Positions 29,722 to 37,452 of a DNA stretch of 55,537 bases are shown piece by piece (position 1 is the first letter of the stretch; every line of letters begins with the position of its first letter). The DNA comes from Burkholderiaceae bacterium. Its GTDB lineage: Bacteria; Pseudomonadota; Gammaproteobacteria; Burkholderiales; Burkholderiaceae_C. The position numbers and the translations under genes were made by a program. The stretch spans positions 1 through 55,537 of the forward strand of contig JAURZS010000111.1 in assembly GCA_030653255.1 (NCBI GenBank), written 5' to 3'. Under the pieces are notes generated by a model. That model made no database searches. It was not told the origin of the DNA and worked only from the letters and a program-made list of their open reading frames with translations.

Positions 29722-30401
29722 TCGACAAACTTCCCGCTGCGGCGCGCGCGCTCGAACGCCCAGTTCACCATCCAGCCCACGATCCCGCAGAGCCAGCCCG
29801 TCCATAGTGTATGGCTCAGGAAATGGGCGCCGCGCAGCTGCTGCGCGCCTCCCAGTATGAGCCCGGCAGCGATGGCCACCGCAAGCCAGACCGGCGCCAG
29901 TTCCGGCTGCTCGTCACGCAAGGCGAAAAATCCCCCGACAAAGGCAAAGCCGGTGGCGGCATGCCCGGCCGGAAAGCACCGCCCGGCACCGCCATCGGTC
30001 CCGAACCAGCCACTCCAGTGGGAGATATGGCGGGCCACACCGCCGAATTCGGCCAGATCCCATGGGCAACTGCTGCCGCTGGCAGATTTCAGCAAAGTGA
30101 TGATGGCGCTGGCCAGCAGAGCCGACACCGGCAACTGCAGGCGACGCCAGAAGGGCAGACGGACCAGCGGCCCCACAGGCCAGGTCACGCACAGCGACAG
30201 CATCAGCAACAGCACCCAGGCCGCATACTTGGCGCCATCGTGCAGCACATGGGTGAGCACCCAGGAGTCGCGCAGGGCAAACCCCTGACTCCCCCCGAAT
30301 TCGTGCGCAAGGGCCAGATCGAGCCCCGAGGCGTCCCAGCTCAGCAAGAACGCGAGCAAGCCCGTGGCCCACCAGGCAAAGCGGATATTTGGATTGGACA
30401 T
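29718..30401 (-). CDS. PAP2 family membrane phosphatase
   Basis: The 227-residue protein has about six membrane helices and the PAP2 active-site pattern in a variant form: KSASGSSCPWDLAEFGG, CFPAGHAATGFAFVGG with the catalytic histidine, and LRGAHFLSHTLWTGWL. Members remove phosphate from lipid A, undecaprenyl diphosphate or phosphatidate on the periplasmic side. It is translationally coupled to eptA, so a role in lipid A remodelling is likely. The ATG at 30401 gives a membrane-compatible N-terminus. A PmrA-type repeat lies 24 bp upstream. Confidence 0.88.
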   Translation of the reverse strand: MSNPNIRFAWWATGLLAFLLSWDASGLDLALAHEFGGSQGFALRDSWVLTHVLHDGAKYAAWVLLLMLSLCVTWPVGPLVRLPFWRRLQLPVSALLASAIITLLKSASGSSCPWDLAEFGGVARHISHWSGWFGTDGGAGRCFPAGHAATGFAFVGGFFALRDEQPELAPVWLAVAIAAGLILGGAQQLRGAHFLSHTLWTGWLCGIVGWMVNWAFERARRSGKFVE

Positions 30402-30424
30402 GCTTGGCAGCTTGAAGCAGGCTG

Positions 30425-30441
30425 CTTAAGCCACCCTTAAG
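30425..30441. promoter_or_regulatory. Candidate PmrA (BasR) box
   Basis: CTTAAG (30425-30430) and CTTAAG (30436-30441) are separated by exactly five bases. This matches the known PmrA consensus of two YTTAAK-type half-sites with an N5 spacer. Because each half is palindromic, the site can serve both flanking operons. It starts 24 bp upstream of the PAP2 start codon and ends about 59 bp upstream of the VIT gene. No pmrAB genes are in the window. Confidence 0.55.
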
Positions 30442-30500
30442 CTTTCAGCATTCCCCGGGGAATGACGCCTGTCGCCGCAAAACAGGTATGCTCGGCAGAC

Positions 30501-31202
30501 ATGGCCCACCGACACTTTGAGCGTCACCGCACCGACCGCATCGGCTGGCTGCGTGCGGCCGTGCTGGGTGCCAACGACGGCATCGTCTCCACGGCCAGCC
30601 TGATCGTCGGCGTGGCCGCCGCCGGAGCCTCATCCACCGACATTCTGCGTGCCGGGCTGGCTGGCCTGGTAGCGGGCGCCATGTCCATGGCCGCCGGTGA
30701 ATACATCTCCGTGCATTCCCAGGCCGACACCGAAAAAGCCGATCTGGCCCGGGAAAGTGCCGAAATCGAAGCCGATCCCGTCGCCGAACACCGCGAGCTG
30801 GCCGGCATCTACGTCGGCAGGGGCCTGGACCCCCAGCTTGCCCAGCAGGTGGCCGAACAATTAATGGCCCACGACGCGCTGGGCGCCCATGCCCGGGACG
30901 AGCTCGAGATTTCGAGCGCCTTCAGCGCACGTCCCGTTCAAGCCGCTTTGGCCTCCGCCGGATCCTTTGCCGTAGGTGCGGTGTTGCCGCTGGCGGTAGC
31001 GGTGATCGCCGCCAAAAGCAGCCCTACGCTGTGGGTCGGCGGCACCAGCCTGGTGTTCCTGGCGATGCTGGGTGCGCTGGCGGCGAAAGCCGGCGGCGCG
31101 AATGTCGTCTACGGCGCCTGGCGCGTCACCTTCTGGGGCGTGATGGCCATGGCCATCACTGCTGCGGTCGGCAAATGGTTCGGCAGCATCGGCGGACTCT
31201 AG
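30501..31202 (+). CDS. VIT1/CCC1 family metal transporter
   Basis: The 233-residue protein has the VIT pattern. An N-terminal RIGWLRAAVLGANDGIVSTASLIVG segment comes first, then GAMSMAAGEYISVHSQADTE leading into the cytoplasmic metal-binding helices (LARESAEIEADPVAEHRELA). Three C-terminal membrane helices follow. Family members export or sequester iron or manganese. The start could be the ATG at 30462 or 30501; I chose 30501 because homologous sequence begins there. The next gene, an NRAMP-like transporter, starts four bases after the stop, so both are probably co-expressed in metal homeostasis. Confidence 0.9.
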   Translation: MAHRHFERHRTDRIGWLRAAVLGANDGIVSTASLIVGVAAAGASSTDILRAGLAGLVAGAMSMAAGEYISVHSQADTEKADLARESAEIEADPVAEHRELAGIYVGRGLDPQLAQQVAEQLMAHDALGAHARDELEISSAFSARPVQAALASAGSFAVGAVLPLAVAVIAAKSSPTLWVGGTSLVFLAMLGALAAKAGGANVVYGAWRVTFWGVMAMAITAAVGKWFGSIGGL

Positions 31203-31206
31203 TCGA

Positions 31207-32484
31207 ATGAATGCGCCCCCTGAACCAAGGCGCGAAACCACGGTCCCTGCCGGCCTGCGCCAGCTGGGCCCCGGCCTGATCACAGGCGCGGCCGACGACG
31301 ACCCCAGCGGCATCGCCACTTATTCACAGGCCGGCGCCCAGTTCGGCAATGCGATGCTATGGACCGTGGTGTTCACCCTGCCCCTGATGGTGGCGATACA
31401 GATGGTGAGCGCCCACATAGGCCATGTCACGCGCCGCGGGCTGAGCGCCAACATCAAGACCTTTTTCCCGCGCTGGGTGCTCCACGCCGTCGTCGGGATG
31501 CTGCTGGTGGCCAACACCCTGAACATCGCGGCCGACATTGCCGCCATGGCCGAGGCCCTGCGCCTGCTGGTGGGCGGGCCGGCCCAGGTGTATGCAGTGA
31601 CCTTCGGCCTGATCTGCGTGGTGCTGCAGGTCTTCATTCCCTACAAGACCTACGTGCGTTGGCTGAAATGGCTGACCCTGGCCTTGCTGGCCTACGTGGC
31701 AGTGGTTTTTTCCGTGCGGCTCGACTGGTGGCAGATCGCCAGGGATCTGGTCAACCCCCACCTGCCACTCACTGTCAGCCGCCACGATGCACTGTTGATG
31801 GTGGTGGCCATCTTCGGCACCACCATCAGCCCCTATCTGTTCTTCTGGCAGGCCGCGCAGGAGATGGAGGACGCCGACGGCCCGCCGCCCGACGCCGAAG
31901 AAACGCGTCAGAACCTGCGCCGCATCCGCAACGACACCCTCGTGGGCATGACCTTCTCCAACCTCATCGCCTTCTTCATCATCCTGAGCACCGCCGCCAC
32001 GCTGCATACGGCCGGCGTCACGGACATCCAGACCTCCGCACAGGCGGCGGAAGCCCTGCGGCCCTTGGCAGGTGACCTCACCTTTTTGCTGTTCAGCATC
32101 GGCATCATCGGCACGGGCATGCTGGCCGTGCCTGTGCTTGCGGGTTCGGCTGCCTATGCCGTGGCCGAGGCGGCAGGCTGGAGGGGCAGTCTGAGCCTGC
32201 GCCTGGACCACAACGAAGGGCGCGGCTTCTATGCCGTGATCGGCGCGGCCACCATCGGCGGCGTGCTCCTGTGCTTTTTACCCGTGGACCCGGTCAAGGA
32301 ACTGTTCTGGGCGGCCGTGCTGAACGGCGTGATCGCCGTGCCCATCATGGCGGTGATGATGATCCTGGCCCGAAGCTCCCGCATCATGGGCCGGTATGTC
32401 ATCGGCGGTTGGTTGCGCTGGGTCGGCTGGATCGCCACGCTGGCCATGGGAGCCACAGTGGCCGCCATGCTGCTGACGATCTGA
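31207..32484 (+). CDS. NRAMP-related divalent cation transporter with altered motifs
   Basis: The 425-residue protein has about eleven membrane helices. It follows the NRAMP (SLC11) fold in sequence: GPGLITGAADDDPSGIATYSQAG at helix 1 and VAIFGTTISPYLFFWQAAQEME at helix 6. The canonical DPGN of helix 1 is DDPS here, and the helix 6 MPH is SPY (Ser208-Pro209-Tyr210), so the manganese-coordinating methionine is missing. Members with such changes form a related group whose substrates may include magnesium or other ions (family knowledge, not tested here). It forms an operon with the VIT gene. Confidence 0.88.
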   Translation: MNAPPEPRRETTVPAGLRQLGPGLITGAADDDPSGIATYSQAGAQFGNAMLWTVVFTLPLMVAIQMVSAHIGHVTRRGLSANIKTFFPRWVLHAVVGMLLVANTLNIAADIAAMAEALRLLVGGPAQVYAVTFGLICVVLQVFIPYKTYVRWLKWLTLALLAYVAVVFSVRLDWWQIARDLVNPHLPLTVSRHDALLMVVAIFGTTISPYLFFWQAAQEMEDADGPPPDAEETRQNLRRIRNDTLVGMTFSNLIAFFIILSTAATLHTAGVTDIQTSAQAAEALRPLAGDLTFLLFSIGIIGTGMLAVPVLAGSAAYAVAEAAGWRGSLSLRLDHNEGRGFYAVIGAATIGGVLLCFLPVDPVKELFWAAVLNGVIAVPIMAVMMILARSSRIMGRYVIGGWLRWVGWIATLAMGATVAAMLLTI

Positions 32485-32497
32485 GCAGGAGATCGCG

Positions 32498-33325
32498 CTA
32501 CCTGAAGGCGGCATTCAAGGCGGCCGCCAACCTGACGCCGGCCAGCGCCAGGCGCTGCTGCATCACGGGCTGGTAGGACTCGACATACGCTGGTGGAAGC
32601 TTGCGCGGCGGATAAAAGCCCTGAGCCGCCACGATCTGGCACGACTCGCGGGCCACGGCAGCGGGGTCCGTCACCGCCGCTGCAGGCGATGCGGCCACCG
32701 ACGCCACATCGGAGCGCAAGCGGGCCAACAGCGTTTCGGCATCTGCGGCGCTTTCAAGAATCAGGCCGCTGTCCCAATAGGCGTGCAGGTTGCTGCCGCG
32801 CCCGTGCACCTGGATCTGGTACTGATTGCCGCCGCGATCCTCGGCATGCCCCGCATGCAGCGGCTGATGCACGTCGGCGAACAGATGCACCACATATTTC
32901 AAGGCCAGCAAACGGGCTGCATCGGGAGCATCGGACGACAGAATCCCGAGTTGCGCATGGATGGCCCCGACCACGCATTGGCCGCCGGGGCAATCGCGGG
33001 CCGCGTCGTAGCTGCAACTGTCTTTCGGCAGATTCACGTAGTGCCAGCGCGCTGTGCCGGCACCCCGGTGCTCGTCGGCCCAGGTCGAAACCGATGCGAG
33101 CGTGGCGCCCGGCTCCAGTGCGAGCAGCCGGTTCACGCCTGTCAAGGCCTTCGGGCTGAGCTGCGCCTGGGCAATCCTGGCCACCACCTGATGGCCGAGA
33201 TTGCCCCAGGCCCACGAGGCCAGAGGCGACAGCGACAGAATCAGTGCCAGCGCAACGACGCGCATACCCCAAAGCGCCCTCTGTGAGAGGGCGCGCTGAT
33301 CGGGCAAAGACACAAGAATCGGCAT
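32498..33325 (-). CDS. S1/P1 family secreted nuclease
   Basis: The 275-residue protein has a signal sequence (MRVVALALILSLSPLASWA, preceded by a 20-residue extension) and then mature WGNLGHQVVARIAQ, whose N-terminal tryptophan is a zinc ligand in this family. Other ligand segments are visible: STWADEHRG, ARWHYVNLP, YVVHLFADVHQPLHAGHAEDRGGNQ and NLHAYWDSGL. The fold binds three zinc ions and cleaves single-stranded DNA or RNA. Export followed by T2SS secretion is possible, but this is inference. The start may be the ATG at 33325 or 33265. Confidence 0.92.
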   Translation of the reverse strand: MPILVSLPDQRALSQRALWGMRVVALALILSLSPLASWAWGNLGHQVVARIAQAQLSPKALTGVNRLLALEPGATLASVSTWADEHRGAGTARWHYVNLPKDSCSYDAARDCPGGQCVVGAIHAQLGILSSDAPDAARLLALKYVVHLFADVHQPLHAGHAEDRGGNQYQIQVHGRGSNLHAYWDSGLILESAADAETLLARLRSDVASVAASPAAAVTDPAAVARESCQIVAAQGFYPPRKLPPAYVESYQPVMQQRLALAGVRLAAALNAAFR

Positions 33326-33368
33326 GGCGGCGGAGAAACCGCCAACTCTACCCCATGCCCTGCTCGAC

Positions 33369-33890
33369 TTACCTGCGGCCCAGGTTCTCGATGGCGTCGA
33401 TCACCATGCCGGTGCCGATGGTGATCATCAGGATGTCGGAGTCCACCCGCACATAGCGGTGGCCGGACGGCGGCGGGCCGAGCTGGACGAGCACGGGCTG
33501 CGGCAGGCTGTAGTAGACGACCTCGCGCGGAAGCTGGCGACCGACCGACCACTTGCGCGCCTGGCCCGGGGGCATGCAGCCGTTGTTCGTCTTGGCCAGG
33601 CCCGGGGGGCAGCGGCCATCGCGGTAAGTCGTTTCGTAGTAGCTGCGCACGCCGTTGCGCTGCGAGTCCTCGAAGTGCTTGCCGCGCGCCTTGTCGCGTC
33701 CGGGGCCATCGTCGCGGTCCCGCTTGTCGCCACGGTCCGGCTTGCCCCGGTTCTCGTCCTGCTGTCCCTTGCCGTTGTTGCGACCTTGTCCGGCGCCGTC
33801 GGGCCGCTGGGCCATGGCCCCGGTGGCCGCAAGCAGACCCGCCGTGAAAAGGCACAGCATCAGCCGGGTTTTGAATTTCTGGGTTGTCAT
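33369..33890 (-). CDS. RcnB-like periplasmic protein
   Basis: The 173-residue protein has a signal peptide (MLCLFTAGLLAATGAMAQ). A low-complexity charged linker rich in Gly, Arg, Asp and Lys runs over about residues 30-75. A C-terminal RcnB domain ends with HRYVRVDSDILMITIGTGMVIDAIENL. RcnB contributes to nickel/cobalt homeostasis in the enterobacterial periplasm; here no rcnA neighbour is present, so the role is uncertain. I chose the ATG at 33890 with GGTGA upstream. A perfect 12-bp palindrome is 18 bp upstream of the start. Confidence 0.82.
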   Translation of the reverse strand: MTTQKFKTRLMLCLFTAGLLAATGAMAQRPDGAGQGRNNGKGQQDENRGKPDRGDKRDRDDGPGRDKARGKHFEDSQRNGVRSYYETTYRDGRCPPGLAKTNNGCMPPGQARKWSVGRQLPREVVYYSLPQPVLVQLGPPPSGHRYVRVDSDILMITIGTGMVIDAIENLGRR

Positions 33891-33907
33891 GGGAGTCACC
33901 TTTGAAA

Positions 33908-33919
33908 GGACATATGTCC
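33908..33919. promoter_or_regulatory. 12-bp palindrome upstream of the RcnB-like gene
   Basis: GGACATATGTCC is perfectly symmetric and lies 18-29 bp before the start codon. It could be an operator or part of the 5' leader. The rest of the 33891-34043 gap shows no gene. Confidence 0.3.
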
Positions 33920-34043
33920 ACAATACGGTGTCGGGACCTGATGCGCTGTAGGACAAGACCGGGTCTTCGCGCTGGCAGATCGTGGCACTCCCAGGTGTCG
34001 CCTTCGTGGCGGCGTCCGCGCTGAGCCCGCTGGCCTGCAGCGC

Positions 34044-35045
34044 CTAGAGCAGGGGCGTCATGCTCAGCATGGGCTTGCCCACCATCTTTCGATGCTCCAG
34101 CGCCTCCAGTCCCAGATGCACCGTGTCCAGCGTATAGCGTTGTGCAATGTCGACCTGCAGCCAGCCTTCGCACAGCCCGCCGAACACCGCGTCGGCGCGC
34201 GACTGCACCACGGAGCCATCCTGCAGATGATCCGCGAGGCGCGGCCGCGTCAGGTACAGCGAGCCGGCCTCGCCCAGCTCGATCGGGTCCAGATCCTTCA
34301 GCGAGCCGGACACCGAACCGAAATTGACCACCAGCCCGCGCCGTCGCGTGGCGCGGAAACTGTCGCGCAAGGTGTCGCGCCCAATCGCGTCAAACACCAC
34401 GTCGACGCCCGCGCCTTGCGTGGCCTCGCGCACCGCATCGGCGAAGCGCCCGTTTTCGTACAGCAGCACATCACGCACGCCGCCTTCGCGCAGCAGGGCC
34501 GCACGCTCGGGCGAGCTGGTGGTGGCGAACACGCGCGCGCCCGCGCGTTGTGCCATCTGCACCATCAGCCGGCCCACGCCACCCGTGGCGGCATGGATCA
34601 GGCAGCTTCGCCCCGGGCCCAGTTGCCCGACATCGTTGACAAGGTAATGGGCGGTGCAGCCATGAAACATCGACGCGGCGGCCATCTCCAGCGGCAGCGC
34701 ATCGGGCACTTTCGCGAGCAGGCGCGCCGGCACGACCGCGTACTCGGCATAGCTGCCCCAGGAGATGCACCAGGCCACGCGATCCCCCGACTGAAAGCCC
34801 GCGACGCCTTCACCCACGCCCTGCACCGTACCTGCGCCCTCCATGCCCAGCGTGCAGGGCAGGCGCACGGGATAGGTTCTCGAATCACGGTACTTTCCCT
34901 GGCGGGTATGCACGTCCATGAAATTGACGCCCGAGTGGCACACCCTGACCAGGACTTCGCCCGCTGCGGGCTCCGGGACGGGCAGCTCGCGGTGAACCAT
35001 GACTTCGGGCCCGCCGTAGCGATCGATCTGTATGCACTTCATCAT
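34044..35045 (-). CDS. NADPH:quinone oxidoreductase, zeta-crystallin type
   Basis: The 333-residue MDR-superfamily enzyme lacks zinc ligands. It shows the NADPH-binding pattern AATGGVGRLMVQMAQRAGARVFATTSS near residues 150-175 and the N-terminal IQIDRYGGPEVM. QGAGVDVVFDAIGRDT and RRGLVVNFGSVSG follow. It reduces quinones or enals with NADPH in the cytoplasm. The start lies at ATG 35045 or 35042; upstream sequence in the frame is not conserved-looking. It is divergent from a Bug receptor, with an operator-like inverted repeat between them. Confidence 0.92.
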   Translation of the reverse strand: MMKCIQIDRYGGPEVMVHRELPVPEPAAGEVLVRVCHSGVNFMDVHTRQGKYRDSRTYPVRLPCTLGMEGAGTVQGVGEGVAGFQSGDRVAWCISWGSYAEYAVVPARLLAKVPDALPLEMAAASMFHGCTAHYLVNDVGQLGPGRSCLIHAATGGVGRLMVQMAQRAGARVFATTSSPERAALLREGGVRDVLLYENGRFADAVREATQGAGVDVVFDAIGRDTLRDSFRATRRRGLVVNFGSVSGSLKDLDPIELGEAGSLYLTRPRLADHLQDGSVVQSRADAVFGGLCEGWLQVDIAQRYTLDTVHLGLEALEHRKMVGKPMLSMTPLL

Positions 35046-35117
35046 GCACGCCATTGTGCCGGCGCCGGGCCTCTGGGCCGAACGCGCGGCCAGTTGCTCC
35101 AGGAAAACACGGCAACT

Positions 35118-35140
35118 TGGTAAGACCATTAACTGTTAAT
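35118..35140. promoter_or_regulatory. Candidate GntR/FadR-type operator
   Basis: TGGTAAGACCA (35118-35128) matches the TGGT-N3-ACCA pattern recognised by many FadR-subfamily GntR regulators. It is immediately followed by the perfect palindrome ATTAACTGTTAAT (35128-35140). The site is about 50 bp upstream of the Bug receptor start and 73 bp upstream of the oxidoreductase. Confidence 0.45.
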
Positions 35141-35190
35141 ATCTGCCAGATCCCGGTCGCGTCGTCGTCGGCCACAAAACGGAGTACAAA

Positions 35191-36159
35191 ATGATTTCTA
35201 GGTTTCTCAGGCTGGGGCTTTGTGCGGCCTTCGGATTGCTTGGCGGCATGGCCCCCAGCCTCGCACAGGATTTCCCGACCCGACCTATCAAGATCGTCGT
35301 GCCCTATGCGCCTGGCGGCGCGGCCGACAGCCTGGCGCGTGCGGTCGGAGAGACCATGTTCAAGACCCTGGGGCAGGCGGTGGCCATAGAGAACCGGACC
35401 GGCGCGAGCGGCACGACCGGCTCCGACATGGTGTCGCGGTCGGCACCCGACGGCTACACCCTGGTCATGGGCACATCGGCCAGCCACTCGGTCAATACCG
35501 TCGTCTTTGCCAAGACCTACGACCCACTCACGGCCTTCGCCCCGGTGGCTCTGGTCACGCGCGTGCCGAACGTTCTTTTCGTCTCGCGCTCCCTGCCGAT
35601 CCACACCATGCAGGAGCTGGTGGCCTATCTGAAGGCCAATCCCGGCACTCCGATCGCCACCGGCGGCCCGGCCACGTCCGGCCGCTTTGCCGCCGAACTA
35701 CTGAAGGCCAAATTGGGCCTGTCCTTGACCATCGTCCCCTATCTGAGCAGCGCTCCGGCGGTGGCCGACGTTCGCGTGGGCCATGTGCAGATCGGTGTCA
35801 CCGATCTGCTTGCACCCACGCCCTTCATCAAGAGCGGCGACGTGCGGGCCATCGCCGTCACAGGCCTGAAACGTGCGCCGGCGCTGCCTCAGGTTCCCAC
35901 TGTGGCCGAGACCGTGTCCCCCGGATTCGATGCGGTGGCCTGGAACGGACTGTTCGCGCCGCCCGGCACCCCCGACGCGGTGATCGAGCGGCTCAATGCC
36001 GCGGTGCGCAAGACATTCGAGTCCCCTGAAGCCCGGAAAAAGTTCGAGTCCCTCGGGCAGGAGATCGCCGTCAGCTCGCCCGCCGAACTCACGCAGTTCA
36101 TCAAGGAAGACATTGCGCGCTGGAAGGCCGTGGCAGCGACGAACAAGCTCACGTTCTGA
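35191..36159 (+). CDS. Bug family periplasmic solute-binding receptor
   Basis: The 322-residue protein has a signal peptide ending near SLAQ and the Bug signature at the mature start: FPTRPIKIVVPYAPGGAADSLAR. The segment SRSAPDGYTLVMGTS is also typical. Bug (TctC) proteins bind carboxylates or related small anions for tripartite tricarboxylate transporters. No tctA or tctB genes are near, so it is an orphan that may share a distant membrane component. GGAG lies upstream of the ATG at 35191. It is the only plus-strand Bug in the window. Confidence 0.93.
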   Translation: MISRFLRLGLCAAFGLLGGMAPSLAQDFPTRPIKIVVPYAPGGAADSLARAVGETMFKTLGQAVAIENRTGASGTTGSDMVSRSAPDGYTLVMGTSASHSVNTVVFAKTYDPLTAFAPVALVTRVPNVLFVSRSLPIHTMQELVAYLKANPGTPIATGGPATSGRFAAELLKAKLGLSLTIVPYLSSAPAVADVRVGHVQIGVTDLLAPTPFIKSGDVRAIAVTGLKRAPALPQVPTVAETVSPGFDAVAWNGLFAPPGTPDAVIERLNAAVRKTFESPEARKKFESLGQEIAVSSPAELTQFIKEDIARWKAVAATNKLTF

Positions 36160-36191
36160 TGCCACCGTAATGGCCGCATCGAGCCCTGCAA

Positions 36192-37394
36192 TCAGGCCTG
36201 CGGCTCGACCGCGCTGCCAGCCGCCAGCATGGCGCTGATGGCGGCCTCGTCATAGCCCAGTTCACGCAGAACCTCCCGCGTGTGCTCGCCGGTTCGGGGC
36301 GCGTGGCGGCGCACTGTCAGCGGCGTGCCTGACCACCGGGCTGCGGGGTTGATCGTGCGCAGCCTGCCTTCGCTGGGATGCTCCGAGTGGTCGAAGAAAC
36401 CCACCGCCTGCAAATGTTCGTCCTCGGCCAAGCTCTCCAGCGAGTGCAGGCGGTTGGACGGGATATCGGCCTGCTCGAAGGCCCGCAGCCATTCGGCCGT
36501 GCTGCGGTGGCGCAGCTGCTGCTCCAGGAACTGGTGGATCGAGCTTGCATGGGCCGTCCGGCTCGTCAGGTTGTTGAACCTCGGGTCCGTATCAAACAGA
36601 TCGCTTCCGATCAGCTCGAAAAAATTCTTCCAGTGCTGGTCCGTGTACATGGCCAGGCAGATGTGTCCGTCGCGTGTCTCGTAAGGGTGGCGCTCCAGCG
36701 CCAGATAACGGGGATAGCCCGGCGGCCCCAGCGCCGGCTCGAAGGTCTCGCCAGCCGAGTGATCGGACAGCACGCACTCGGCCATGGTCTCGAACATCGG
36801 CACCTCGATCTGCTGGCCCTCGCCCGTGTTCAGCTTGTGCACATAGGCGCCCAGCACCGCGCTGGCTACGGCCTGCCCCATGTAGCGGTCCACCATCGAC
36901 AAGGGAATGTAGCGCGGCACGCCTTGCGATGAACGCGCAAACAGACTGGGCATTGCGCACAGGCCCTGGATCAGGTCATCGAATGCGGGCCGGCCGGCAT
37001 AGGGGCCGCGCTCGCCAAAGCCGCAAGCGCTCACATAAATCAGGCCGGGATTGATCGCCCTGCATGCCTCATAAGCCAGACCCAGGCGCGCCATGGCTTG
37101 CGGCCGGATGTTGTAGAGCAGAACATCCGCATCCTTGATCAGGCGGTGCAGCGCGGCCTTGCCATCGGAGCTCTTCAGGTCCAGCGCAATGCTGCGCTTG
37201 TTGCGATTGACGTGCAGATACATCGGCCCCATTCCGGGGTTGCGCATGGGTCCGATCTTGCGCACGCTGTCTCCCTCGGGGGACTCCACCTTGATCACAT
37301 CTGCGCCCATGTCGCCCAGAATGCGCGCGGCCAGCGGCGCCATCACCACAGCGGACAGGTCCAGCACCCGCATGCCCTTCAGTGCGCCGGACAT
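36192..37394 (-). CDS. Family III CoA-transferase (CaiB/BaiF)
   Basis: The 400-residue enzyme starts with the family segment MRVLDLSAVVMAPLAARILGDMGADVIKVE. It continues with NRNKRSIALDLKS, CGFGERGPYAGRPAFDD and a SMVDRYMG segment that contains the candidate catalytic aspartate. It moves CoA between acyl-CoA and a free acid through an aspartyl-CoA anhydride. It is the last gene of the IclR-linked minus-strand cluster, 58 bp after a Bug gene. The acid substrate is unknown. It is clearly divergent from the other two CoA-transferases in the window. Confidence 0.93.
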   Translation of the reverse strand: MSGALKGMRVLDLSAVVMAPLAARILGDMGADVIKVESPEGDSVRKIGPMRNPGMGPMYLHVNRNKRSIALDLKSSDGKAALHRLIKDADVLLYNIRPQAMARLGLAYEACRAINPGLIYVSACGFGERGPYAGRPAFDDLIQGLCAMPSLFARSSQGVPRYIPLSMVDRYMGQAVASAVLGAYVHKLNTGEGQQIEVPMFETMAECVLSDHSAGETFEPALGPPGYPRYLALERHPYETRDGHICLAMYTDQHWKNFFELIGSDLFDTDPRFNNLTSRTAHASSIHQFLEQQLRHRSTAEWLRAFEQADIPSNRLHSLESLAEDEHLQAVGFFDHSEHPSEGRLRTINPAARWSGTPLTVRRHAPRTGEHTREVLRELGYDEAAISAMLAAGSAVEPQA

Positions 37395-37452
37395 CGAAGC
37401 CCAAGGGGAGTGAATGAAGTCATGAATGGGAACCGTCGCCCGGTCGCAAAAA

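Noticed and set aside
29718-30401. PAP2 phosphatase thought inactive because the motifs deviate
   Set aside because: The RGAHFLSH and FPAGHA forms occur in a recognised PAP2 subgroup, so loss of activity cannot be claimed from the sequence.
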